Assembly (NCBI RefSeq): GCF_021347895.1
Contig: NC_067120.1
Span: 24,785,361 to 24,849,360 of the forward strand
Length of the DNA: 64,000 nucleotides
Direction: 5' to 3'
Source: Acanthochromis polyacanthus
Lineage: Eukaryota > Chordata > Actinopteri > Pomacentridae
The notes under the pieces were generated by a model. The model searched no databases. It had not been told where the DNA came from and worked only from the letters and a program-made list of their open reading frames with translations. This document shows, piece after piece, positions 44,575 through 52,948 of the stretch; the stretch's first letter is position 1, and every line of letters starts with the position of its first letter. The translations under genes were made by a program, and so were the position numbers.

Positions 44575-45633
44575 TGTCATGAAACGATGGAGGTGGACTC
44601 GAGCAGAGAGCACACTACCAAGGCAGGAGTAAATTGAAGTGTTTTATTGCTCTGGAAATGGATATATGGAGAGGAGTGAGAGGAGTGAGGGTTGCCTGGA
44701 AGGGGTGGAACGGAGTGGATCGGGTCGGGGCTCTGGAGCCGGGGATCGGCGGACGCCGTGGGTCCTGGGGGGACCAGAGTGCGGCGGGAGGTGGTGGATG
44801 GATCCCTGGCAGCCGGAGACGGACGAGGACAGAGAGCCGGGGAAGAGGCGGGTGCAGGGGGACGTAAGACGCTGACAATCCAGGGGGCTGTGATGGTGGA
44901 AGAGCCAGTCGACGGCTGATGTCTCGCGGTCCCGTGGGAGATGCTGAGGGGAATCGCCGGAGGGAAGAGGAGCCGATGGGGACCAGAGGTGTTTCCAGTC
45001 GGAGGTTTCGGCTGAGGAATCCAGGAGGCGAGCCGAGGGGAACTGATGCAGAGCCTGAGGCGGATCGAAGCCGGAGTGGCTGGAGAATCCGGAGGCAGAG
45101 CCAAGTGGGGAATCCAAGAGGGGGCAAACAGACCGAGTAGAGAGTCCAGGGAAGAAGGAAGAGTGCCGAATGGTTTCTGAGGGGGTCTCAGGGAGGCAGG
45201 GCAGGAGAATCCCGGACAGCTGGAGTCTAGGCAGGGCAGAGACACAGAAATGTTAGAAACGTCAAATTTTGCAACGTACCTAGGAATGGCTAGAGAGAAC
45301 TGACTAGTAAGTCGAGTTCAACAATCTGGCAGGGTGTGGAAGGTTCAGCCGGTCTTTATTGCAGAGGGAGTAATTACGGTGATGAGACGCAGCCGTCCGG
45401 GTCTCAGGGAGAGGCTAATCACCTGAGTGGAGGCAGCTGTGAAGCCACACTCCACTCAGGTGCAGCGCTGGGGAGAGAGCAGAGTGAGAGGAGAGCAAGA
45501 GAGGGAGAGGGAGAGGAGAGTAGAAGAAGGAGAGGGAGAGGAGAATAAACAGAGGGGGAGTAAAAGGGGGGAGACAGATAGGATGGGAAATTTGGGATGC
45601 CAGGTTGGAAGGGGTGAGGAGAGGGCCCTGACA
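44575..45633 (-). mobile_element. Solo LTR (1059 bp), same family as the element at 48690-52876
   Basis: Runs TGTCATGAAACG to GGGCCCTGACA, flanked by GTTGA at 44570-44574 and 45634-45638. Read on the - strand it shares with the LTRs at 48690 and 52246 the 39-nt hairpin (45422-45460), TCTGCAATAAAGACCGGCT, CTTCCAC.CCCTGCCAGA and a CAATAAA near the 3' end, in the same order. Its U3 is pyrimidine-rich. The three overlapping - strand frames at 44577-45245 and the + strand frames here are LTR sequence, not genes. Confidence 0.88.
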
Positions 45634-46190
45634 GTTGATGCCCACTCCAGCCAACTTATTGGTTAGGTAGAAACCTGGAGAAGCCTACAAACCAGACTGT
45701 CTTGCCCCTACAGTAAAATATGGGAGTGGATCAATGACAATCTGGGGTTGTTTCAGTATGGATGGAACAGGGCAAATGCAATTGTGTGAAGGGCGAATAA
45801 ATCAGTCTTCTTCCATCAGCTGAAAAACTCTTTCCTGCCTCCAGTGACTGGATTTTTCTAACAAGACAATGCCCCTTGCCACAAGGCAAGGTCACTTGAA
45901 GCCTGGATGGAGAACCAGAACACTGGAACCATGTCTTGGCCTACTCAATCACCAGATCTAAATCCAATCAAAAACCTGTGAAAAATCATCAGAAATGGAG
46001 TACCATAGGTCCCAAAACAAAGCAAATTTGTTTGAATTTCTGCAATAGAAACGTGTTGCTGTGAACAGCAGAACAATGTCAGAAGCTGGTGGAGATCATG
46101 CCAGGATGCATGGCTGCAGTCATCAGAAACAATGGTAATGCAGTCAAGTACTAACTCCGGTGTGTATCATGTGACTAAAATAGACAGAAA
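45634..46190 (+). pseudogene. Tc1-like transposase, C-terminal remnant
   Basis: Continues the transposase after the LTR, with GGTCACTTGAAGCCTGGATG-type sequence, QDNAPCH-like and WPTQSPDLNPIK-like motifs around 45850-45980 in the + frames. Stops and shifts are present. The conserved D-L-N-P-I block places it as the end of the DDE domain. Confidence 0.72.
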
Positions 46191-46703
46191 AGAATGGAAT
46201 CCCTAAAAGCACTGTTTTTGGCAGTGCAATGCCATAGTTGAGTGATTTTGATTATTAAGAAAACCATGGAAAATGGCTAGATATCATCTCTGAAATTAAA
46301 CTCTTATGAATTGTTTTTATTGTTATTATATCTGTCCAAACAAATGTGCCTTTAGTTGTACCAGGCATTAAAATAAACAAATAAAGAAACAATAAAGAAA
46401 TTGAAGAAAACAAGGGTGGTCTAATAATTTTTTCCATGGCTGTATACTTAACCAGATGAGATGACTGCATGGCTGAAGGCCGTGGGATGAATTTGTGTAC
46501 AGCGGAACCTTCTTCAATAAAGATGGGGCTCAAAGACCAGAATTAATTTTTTCCATGACTGTATATCACGACTACCCCTACAGATGTATTACTGCAAATT
46601 GTGAAGGACAAGTATATATCTTGACCCTCATACTTATACACGCATGATAAATAAAAGCTTGTACCCAACTACACTATTGGCTTACCCCTATAGACATTTA
46701 CAG

Positions 46704-46950
46704 TAACATTCCAAAGTTATTACTCACCCAGGCAATTCCATGTTTTCCATGAAAACTCACACTTCTATTCATCTGCTGACATAATTGTACAAGGGTTTTC
46801 CAATTGGGCTGCACAGTGGAAAGGTGGTTAGCACTGTCTAGACTGTACTTCTCATTAATATTATCTTCAATTTAAAAAATGCTTTTCTTTCAAAAATAAG
46901 GACATTTGTAAGTTTCCAAGTGACCCCAAACTATTGAACGGCACTGTACC
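46704..46950 (+). mobile_element. Tc1-like MITE, copy 6, with a SINE fragment inside
   Basis: Left part ATTCCATGTTTTCCATGAAA to GGGTTTTCCAAT, then a 30-bp SINE head (GGGCTGCACAGTGG ... GGTTAGCACTG, about 46806-46836), then TCTAGACTGTACTTCTCATT to CCCCAAACTATTGAACGGCA. The central part is missing. Confidence 0.75.
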
Positions 46951-46970
46951 CTAGTAGCTGGCCCCTCTGC

Positions 46971-46978
46971 AGTCAGAT
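46971..46978. repeat. Target duplication AGTCAGAT, first of four
   Basis: The same eight bases recur at 52941-52948, 54116-54123 and 55067-55074, exactly at the borders of the three P-like elements. Confidence 0.9.
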
Positions 46979-47090
46979 TAGAGTCCCTATATTATCAGAG
47001 TATCGACATGACGGGTCCAAAAAATTTTGGTCACGTGATCTATAGACGCCATTTTGTTTCCTATTCATGAACGTGGGGTTTTCCTGTTAA

Positions 47091-48000
47091 AGCTCGTGTC
47101 CGGAGTTTGGATCGCAGCGTCTCCCAAAACACTGTTGGTCCCACCCTCCCTCTGATTTCGCCCCTTTATTTGTGCACGCGTGCAGTACCTGAAAGGAGTG
47201 CCCGGAGTGCTGCAGCATCTTGCCTGTTTTGCTGTTTTCCACTCTTCTACATTTAGTACATTTAGTAAATAATAAAGGAATTACGTTAGAATTCTGTATT
47301 GAGTCTAACTTGTCCTAATACCAAAATAACATGAGTCTGCTAGTACGAACGAGTTAAGTTTCAATATGTGATTACACTCGTGTATTCCTCTCGATGATGT
47401 TGTTTATCAAACTTAGTGCATTTACGCATGTATATGTGTTACATTGTTTATTTATTTCTATCTAGAGTTCAGAATTGCATGACTCCTCTGACGAAGAGTA
47501 TGTCCCAGACGCTCCAACATCTTCCTCCAGAGGTCAGGCATCTAAACGAAGCCGTCAGGCGGGCTATGGAGGCCGTGGTCGGGGAGCGACGCGAGCACCC
47601 CGAGCCAAAAAACATCCTGCAGTCTCTTGGCCTGGCAAGCCGTGGGATTGGTAACTTTCTGGAAGTTGCTGATCCCTGATGCTCTCTCCTCCACAAGCAA
47701 AACAAATGTGCGCGCGGTTGCGTAGTGCGTAGCTCGCCCACCTCTGCATGGGCTTGCTTGCTGTGCGCGTAACCATTGATTGACAGCATGACAAAGCTGA
47801 AGCTCGAATTTGATTGGTCGGCAGCGACCGGCGCTTTTTGGAATAACATGGGGGTCTATGAGAGGAAGGCGGAGCTCATGAATAAATTTTCATATCGCGT
47901 CATACTAACATTATATTATAGTATCGAACTAGACTAACACATTTAAGCTTTGTTAAACGATACATAAATTGAAAACAAACGGAAACTCCGGACTCGAGCT
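47091..48000 (+). mobile_element. TTAA-target DNA element with a transposase exon remnant
   Basis: 910 bp between TTAA at 47087-47090 and 48001-48004; the empty site TTTTAACGTTG is preserved in copy C. Ends AGCTCGTGTCCGGAGTTT and AAACTCCGGACTCGAGCT are inverted with one mismatch. After TTTCTATCTAG (47465) a frame reads ELHDSSDEEYVPDAPTSSSR, then GYGGRGRGATRAPRAKK, and ends at TAA about 47655. Acidic Ser/Asp/Glu start plus RGRG stretch resembles piggyBac transposase N-termini; Kolobok also uses TTAA, so the superfamily is not settled. Confidence 0.75.
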
Positions 48001-48064
48001 TTAACGTTGTTTACACCGCAGAGAGTAATTCTAGGTCCTTTATCGCTTCCTAAATACCTGAAAA

Positions 48065-48217
48065 ATGACGGGCTGTTGTGCCTTTGGGTGCGCAAATCGA
48101 TCGGAGAAGGGATTCCACATGTTTAGATTTCCCAGTAATAGTGAAAGAAGGAAACTGTGGGAAAATAAAGTCCGGAGAGTGGGATGGAAACCCACTTCAT
48201 CATGGTTTTTGTGCCAG
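48065..48217 (+). CDS. THAP-domain first exon of P-like transposase, copy A
   Basis: A 51-codon exon, ATG to the donor GTGCCAG|GTTAGT. The protein is THAP-like: MTGCCAFGCANRSEKG, HMFRFP, then KLWENKVRR and W..TSSWFLC-Q. THAP domains bind DNA through C2CH zinc ligands; the first Cys pair, the F-P motif, the W and the third Cys are visible, and the final His would come from a second exon that this copy lacks. It could yield only a partial zinc finger unless spliced onward. All three copies keep this exon open. Confidence 0.82.
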
Positions 48218-48689
48218 GTTAGTCCCATGTATGTACTTTCATGTTATGATGTATGGGTGAATGACAGATAGAAAAGTGTGATGTGATTTTAGGCAGTTGT
48301 GGTTATTTTGACTTTGACCATTTTCATGCATGGAGATGCATGAACCCCGTTAAACTTAAGTGGCCCGTATGTGCAAACGTATTTTGCTAAATTGACCGAA
48401 GCTGCAAACTCAATGATAGAAACATTATACACCCATGGAAAGCTTAGATTCTCATGAATCCGCCGGTATAAACCACTTTTTGATGTGATTACCACAGCAG
48501 GTAATATAAACACATTTGTCCAACAAATAACGTAAACAGCAAAACTCACCTTTGACTCCTCATAACTAGTCACAGATGAAAATATTCCACAAAAAACGGC
48601 TATAATCCAACCTTGGACATCCAGACAAAACAAGCCAGTAAAATATTTTGTCCAAAACATGTCTTGAAATCAGTAAACAATCCACAAAT

Positions 48690-49429
48690 TGTCACAGTTC
48701 CGCTCCTCTGTCCTGTCTGTCTGTCTGTCTGTCTGGTTGTCTCCCATCCTCTCCTCTGCCCTGTCTCTGTCTGGTTGTCTCCCATCCTCTCCTCTGCCCT
48801 GTCTCTGTCTGGTTGTCTCCCGTCCACTCCTCTGCCCTGTTTGTCTGGTTGTCTCCCATCCGCTCCTCTGCCCTGTCTCTCCCCCTACAGCTCGGTGCCT
48901 GAGTGGAGTCTAGCTTCTCAGCTGACTCCACTCAGGTAATCAACTACCTGCACGGCTCCCGGACAGCTGACGATCATTCACTAACGACTCACCTCTGCAA
49001 TAAAGACCGGCTCAGCCTTCCACTCCCTGCCAGAGCGTTAAACAAGAACCATGCAGTTCAGTTTGCTCTTGAGCCCTTTTAACAAATCCGTTTGAGTTTC
49101 TGCCTGTTTTCTAACGTTGTTTTTTCCTGCTCCTCGTCCTCAGTTCTGCTGTCCGGGATCCCCCGCCATCCTCATTCCCCTCCGGCTCCCCACCGACAGT
49201 CGTCACCGGTTTCCCCTGCCTGGACCCCCCACTCCTGCCTGGACCCCCCCACTCCTGCCTGGACCCCCCACTCCTGCCTGGACCCCCACTCCTGCCTGGA
49301 ACCCCCCGCTCCTGCACCCTGGCTTTCCCCATCTGCCATTATTCATCCCCTCCAATAAATCATTCTACATCTCCTCTGGTCTTGGATGCGTGGCTCTCTG
49401 CTCAGGTCCAACCCGCTCATTGTATGACA
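48690..49429 (+). repeat. 5' LTR (740 bp)
   Basis: Starts TGTCACAGTTCCGCTCC and ends TCATTGTATGACA. Contains about five TGTCTGGTTGTCTCCC-type units in U3, the 39-nt hairpin at 48898-48936, TCTGCAATAAAGACCGG and repeated CACTCCTGCCTGGACCCCC units (49220-49300), then CCAATAAATCATTC. Confidence 0.95.
48898..48936 (+). repeat. Conserved 39-nt LTR hairpin
   Basis: CCTGAGTGGAGTC, 13 nt, GACTCCACTCAGG: a perfect 13-bp stem. Found again at 52402-52440 and, with an 11-bp stem, at 45422-45460 on the - strand. It lies about 70 nt before a conserved AATAAA. Confidence 0.92.
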
Positions 49430-49446
49430 GAACGCTCTGGCCAGAC

Positions 49447-50637
49447 ATGGACCCGGAGAACTCGCCGCCAAGGCCGGACCGGCTCACTCCACCCGACATC
49501 AGGCAAGTCCACCAAACCCTCCGTCAACTCACGGTCAATTACCAGAAGATGCTCAGTCAACTCACTGTTTTGACCGGCCAGGTATCCGAGGTAGCTCCCG
49601 ACCCAGCCCTGTTGGTTCAATACAACCAAGCCTTTCAGGATATTGCCGCCACTAAGGCACATTTGAGCCAAAACATCGCCCTGCTCGCTCAAATTTCCTC
49701 ATCTTCAGCCCAGCCTGCGCCATCTTCCCCCCCACCAGCCCCAGACCCAGCCAACACCCAGACCCTAACCGATGACACCTCCTCTCCCTTCTGGGGAACC
49801 CGACTAGCCTTCAAACCACCATCTAAGAAGCAGCATGTCCCCCGGAAAGGAGACACCCAGTCCCCACCAACCGTGGAGCCGGCCATTGAGCGACCTGGCC
49901 GCCAAGGACACCACACCAGGAGGTGCCGTGGCTCCCGGGATCTTGCCCCATCAAGGCCCCTCTTTGACCCTCCACCCGTTGTCCACATGTCGTCCATCCT
50001 CCTGTCTCCTGTTTCCCAGAATCAGACCTTCAACCGGACCTCCGTTCCTCACAATCAGACCCAAACCCAAGACACGCCCTGGGACATCTTCTCCTCCTGC
50101 GATGAGCACAGCGTTTATTTCAACGCGCTATACGAGTTGTGGGAAAAGTGGAGGGAGGATCCCCAAGACTCAAGCATAACCCTGGGCCGCAAGCTAGCAG
50201 GCCAGCGACCCGGATTAGCCAACCACTTACCTGCTTACATCCGTGACTTCTTGAGTGCTCCTCTGAGCGACCCGCCTACTGGCTCCCCTGGCAGCCAACC
50301 GGGCCCTGTCTCCCTGCCGCCCATAGAACCACCTGCCAAGCGGCCTGGCCGTCGAAGACGTGAGGCCAGGAGGCACCGTGGCCCCCCGCCTCCAGTCCCC
50401 GCGGAGGTCGACGACGCCCCGCCTCCAGTCCCCGCGGAGGTCGACGACGCCCCGCCTCCAGTCCCCGCGACCTCAGTGGCCTTAGAAAGGCATAAGGCCT
50501 TCTCTGAGCCCCTTAAGAGGCTCTGCGCCTTCCCTCCAGCTCCGCCCCCGGAGGACCCACCGGACCCGGCTCCGCCCCCGGAGTGGCCCCTCTGCCCTGT
50601 CCGGCCCCCGGGCCGTCCGCCGGAGTGGCCCCTCTGA
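49447..50637 (+). CDS. Gag-position ORF of the pol-less LTR element (396 residues)
   Basis: The first ATG after the 5' LTR (MDPENSPPRP). The frame is open further upstream into the LTR, but ATG 49447 is the natural start. Residues 15-95 are Gln/Leu-rich and probably helical (VHQTLRQLTVNYQKMLSQL). Residues 210-270 contain YFNALYELWEKW and AYIRDFL, perhaps a capsid remnant. There is no CCHC knuckle. From about residue 270 it is Pro/Arg-rich with basic patches (KRPGRRRREARRHRG) and an 11-residue repeat, AEVDDAPPPVP, about 2.5 times. It ends at TGA 50635-50637. Gag identity is inferred from position only. Confidence 0.75.
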   Translation: MDPENSPPRPDRLTPPDIRQVHQTLRQLTVNYQKMLSQLTVLTGQVSEVAPDPALLVQYNQAFQDIAATKAHLSQNIALLAQISSSSAQPAPSSPPPAPDPANTQTLTDDTSSPFWGTRLAFKPPSKKQHVPRKGDTQSPPTVEPAIERPGRQGHHTRRCRGSRDLAPSRPLFDPPPVVHMSSILLSPVSQNQTFNRTSVPHNQTQTQDTPWDIFSSCDEHSVYFNALYELWEKWREDPQDSSITLGRKLAGQRPGLANHLPAYIRDFLSAPLSDPPTGSPGSQPGPVSLPPIEPPAKRPGRRRREARRHRGPPPPVPAEVDDAPPPVPAEVDDAPPPVPATSVALERHKAFSEPLKRLCAFPPAPPPEDPPDPAPPPEWPLCPVRPPGRPPEWPL

Positions 50638-51965
50638 CCTGTCCGGCCCCCGGGCCGTCCGCCGGAGCGGCCCCGCCTGTCTGTCAATCCCCAGGACCGT
50701 CCTCTGGAGCAGTCTATACTGGCTTTACCGCCCCCGGGCCGTCCCCCTGAACGATCCACCCTGTCTGTCAAGTCCTGGCCCGTCCGGCCTCCAGGCCACC
50801 CTCTGAAGCGGGCCCTCCGCCCGGTCCGGTCTCGGCCTGTCCCGCCTTCGGGCTGTCCCCCGGAGCGGTCCCTCCGGCCCACTCATCCCCAGCCAGTCCG
50901 ACCTACGGTCCGCCCGCCGGAACGGACCTTCCGCCCGCCGGAACGGACTCACCGGCCCACTCATCCCCAGCCAGTCCGACCTACGGTCCGCCCGCCGGAA
51001 CGGACTCACCGGCCCACTCATCCCCAGCCAGTCCGACCTACGGTCCGCCCGCCGGAACGGACTCACCGGCCCACTCATCCCCAGCCAGTCCGACCTACGG
51101 TCCGCCCGCCGGAACGGACCCTCCGCCCTGTCCATCCCCGCCCTGTCCAGCCTACGGTCCGTCCTCCGGAGCGGACCCTCCGCCCTGTCCAGCCTACGGT
51201 CCGTCCTCCGGAGCGGACCCTCCGCCCTGTCCAGCCTACGGTCCGTCCTCCGGAGCGGACCCTCCGCCCTGTCCGTCCTCCGGAGCGGACCCTCCGCCCT
51301 GTCCGTCCTCCGGAGCGGACCCTCCGCCCTGTCCGTCCTCCGGAGCGGACCCTCCGCCCTGTCCGTCCTCCGGAGCGGACCCTCCGCCCTGTCCGTCCTC
51401 CGGAGCGGACCCTCCGCCCTGTCCAGCCTACGGTCCGTCCTCCGGAGCGGACCCTCCGCCCTGCCCTGCCCTCAGTTCGGTCCGGCCCAGTCCTGCCCTG
51501 CCCTCAGTTCGGTCCGGCCCAGTCCTTCCCTGCCCTCAGTTCGGTCCGGCCCAGTCCTTCCCTGCCCTCAGTTCGGTCCGGCCCAGTCCAGTCCCCGTCC
51601 TGCCCTTCCCTCAGTTCGGTCCGGCCCTGTCCAGTCCCCGTCCTGCCCTTCCCTCAGTTCGGTCCGGTCCTGTCCAGTCCCCGTCCTGCCCTTCCCTCAG
51701 TTCGGTCCGGTCCTGTCCAGTCCCCGTCCTGCCCTTCCCTCAGTTCAATCCGGTCCTGTCCAGTCCCCGTCCTGCCCTTCCCTCAATCCGGTCCTGTCCT
51801 CAGCTTCGCTCAGCTCTGTCCAGTCCTCAGCTCGGTCCGGTCCTCAGCTTCGCTCAGCTCGGTCCGGTCCTCAGCTTCGCTCAGCCCAGTCCAGTCCTCA
51901 GCTTCGCTCAGCCCAGTCCAGTCCTCAGCTTCGCCCAGTCCAGTCCTCAGCTTCGCTCAGTCTTA
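50560..51965. repeat. GC-rich tandem repeat array replacing pol
   Basis: Blocks in order: 42-bp units (50581-50664), 57-bp ACTCATCCCCAGCCAGTCCG units (50881-51115), 42/30-bp GTCCGTCCTCCGGAGCGGAC units (51160-51465), 43-bp TCCGGTCCTGTCCAGTCCCC units (51600-51780) and CAGTCCTCAGCTTCGCTCAG units (51795-51960). The - strand frames at 50235-50882 and 50725-51135 are its mirror images. Confidence 0.95.
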
Positions 51966-51966
51966 G
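50638..51966 (+). pseudogene. In-frame continuation beyond TGA: 442 codons of Pro/Arg-rich repeat
   Basis: I read every codon from 50638 to the TAG at 51964-51966 and found no stop. The frame is that of the gag-position ORF. First part: units such as VRPPERTLRP (30 bp) and the longer THPQPVRPTVRPPER (57-bp unit). Later part: a 43-bp SSVRSGPV-type unit that rotates frame yet stays open. The TGA at 50635 corresponds to TGC in the preceding, otherwise identical 42-bp unit (50581-50622 versus 50623-50664), so it is most simply a recent nonsense mutation. There is no ATG in this stretch, so it would be made only as an extension. Confidence 0.75.
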
Positions 51967-52245
51967 TTCAGTCCAGTCCTGCTCTCAGTTCAGTCTTAGT
52001 TCAGTCCCTCTCCCATTTCTCTCCCTCCCGTCCTTCCTGTTCCTTCCGTCCCTCCTGTCGTTTCAGTCCCTTTCGTCCTTCCCTCCTGTCTGTTCCCCTT
52101 GTTTTCTGCCCTTCCTGTCCTTTTGGTCCCTTCTGTTCCGTCTGGTCCCTGTGTCTGTATGCGTGTCTCTGTCTGCTCCTTGGTTGCCCCGGTAGGTTTG
52201 GTTGGGTCCATGGGGCGCCGGGAGGTGCCCGTTGAGGGGGGGTAC
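51967..52245 (+). other. Pyrimidine-rich region before the 3' LTR
   Basis: C/T-rich sequence (CTCCCTCCCGTCCTTCC, GTCCCTTTCGTCC) without coding sign, ending GCCCGTTGAGGGGGGGTAC, the presumed polypurine primer of plus-strand synthesis. Confidence 0.7.
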
Positions 52246-52876
52246 TGTCACAGTTCCGCTCCTCTGTCCTGTCTGTCTGTCTCGTTGTCTCCCATCCTCT
52301 CCTCTGCCCTGTCTCGTTGTCTCCCGTCCGCTCCTCTGCCCTGTTTGTCTGGTTGTCTCCCATCCGCTCCTCTGCCCTGTCTCTCCCCCTACAGCTCGGT
52401 GCCTGAGTGGAGTCTAGCTTCTCAGCTGACTCCACTCAGGTAATCAACTACCTGCACGGCTCCCGGACAGCTGACGATCATTCACTAACGACTCACCTCT
52501 GCAATAAAGACCGGCTCAGCCTTCCACTCCCTGCCAGAGCGTTAAACAAGAACCATGCAGTTCAGTTTGCTCTCGAGCCCTTTTAACAAATCCGTTTGAG
52601 TTTCTGCCTGTTTTCTAACGTTGTTTTTTCCTGCTCCTCGTCCTCAGTTCTGCTGTCCGGGATCCCCCGCCATCCTCATTCCCCTCCGGCTCCCCCCCGA
52701 CAGTCGTCACCGGTTTCCCCTGCCTGGACCCCCCACTCCTGCCTGGAACCCCCCGCTCCTGCACCCTGGCTTTCCCCATCCGCCATTATTCATCCCCTCC
52801 AATAAATCATTCTACATCTCCTCTGGTCTTGGATGCGTGGCTCTCTGCTCGGGTCCAACCCGCTCATTGTATGACA
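52246..52876 (+). repeat. 3' LTR (631 bp)
   Basis: The same as the 5' LTR but with fewer U3 units and only one or two CTGCCTGGACC units; the hairpin at 52402-52440 is perfect. The end TGTATGACA is followed by the duplicated CAAAT. Confidence 0.95.
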
Positions 52877-52948
52877 CAAATAGCTAGCTTTCGAGCTTCA
52901 AATCCCCAGTTGTCGCTACTCTGATAATATAGGGACTCTAAGTCAGAT

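Larger units (their letters stand above)
43700..46565 (+). mobile_element. Tc1-like transposon with nested long inverted ends, split by a solo LTR
   Basis: Inner ends CAGTCATGGAAAAATTATTA (43809) and TTTTTTCCATGGCTG (46442) are inverted, with TA outside. Sequence beyond them is inverted too: about 43710-43803 matches 46445-46540 in reverse, and a second TTTTTTCCATGACTGTA end follows at 46548-46563. This suggests one copy inserted near the end of another, or a long-TIR variant. Broken transposase lies between, and the LTR at 44575-45633 splits it. Confidence 0.8.
48690..52876 (+). mobile_element. Pol-less LTR retrotransposon with gag-like and Pro/Arg-repeat ORF
   Basis: Direct LTRs (48690-49429 and 52246-52876), TG...CA ends and the 5-bp duplication CAAAT (48685-48689, 52877-52881) prove a retrotransposon insertion. 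A polypurine tract TTGAGGGGGGG sits just before the 3' LTR. The internal region (2.8 kb) encodes a gag-position ORF and a long GC-rich tandem array, with no protease, RT, RNase H or integrase motif in any frame. It must use enzymes of another element. I saw no standard tRNA primer site after the 5' LTR. Except for tandem-repeat number the LTRs are almost identical, so the insertion is young. Confidence 0.93.
46979..52940 (+). mobile_element. P-element-like (THAP) transposon, copy A
   Basis: Ends TAGAGTCCCTATATTATCAG and CTGATAATATAGGGACTCTA, with the 8-bp AGTCAGAT on both sides. Without the nested insertions (TTAA element 47091-48000 and LTR element 48690-52876) it is under 1 kb. It holds one THAP exon near the left end. 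Its interior after the exon (48218-48689) matches copies B and C. An 8-bp duplication plus a THAP-encoding first exon fits the P superfamily. Confidence 0.85.

Noticed and set aside
44577..45245. 222-, 170- and 157-residue frames on the - strand
   Set aside because: Three overlapping frames in GC-rich solo LTR sequence; no ORF is expected there and composition explains their openness.
50235..51135. Gly/Arg-rich frames on the - strand (215 and 136 residues)
   Set aside because: Mirror frames of the Pro/Arg tandem array; the + frame is continuous with the gag-position ORF and better supported.
51241..51425. Regular 30-bp repeats resembling a CRISPR array
   Set aside because: Units are contiguous without spacers, in a vertebrate LTR element; it is a minisatellite.
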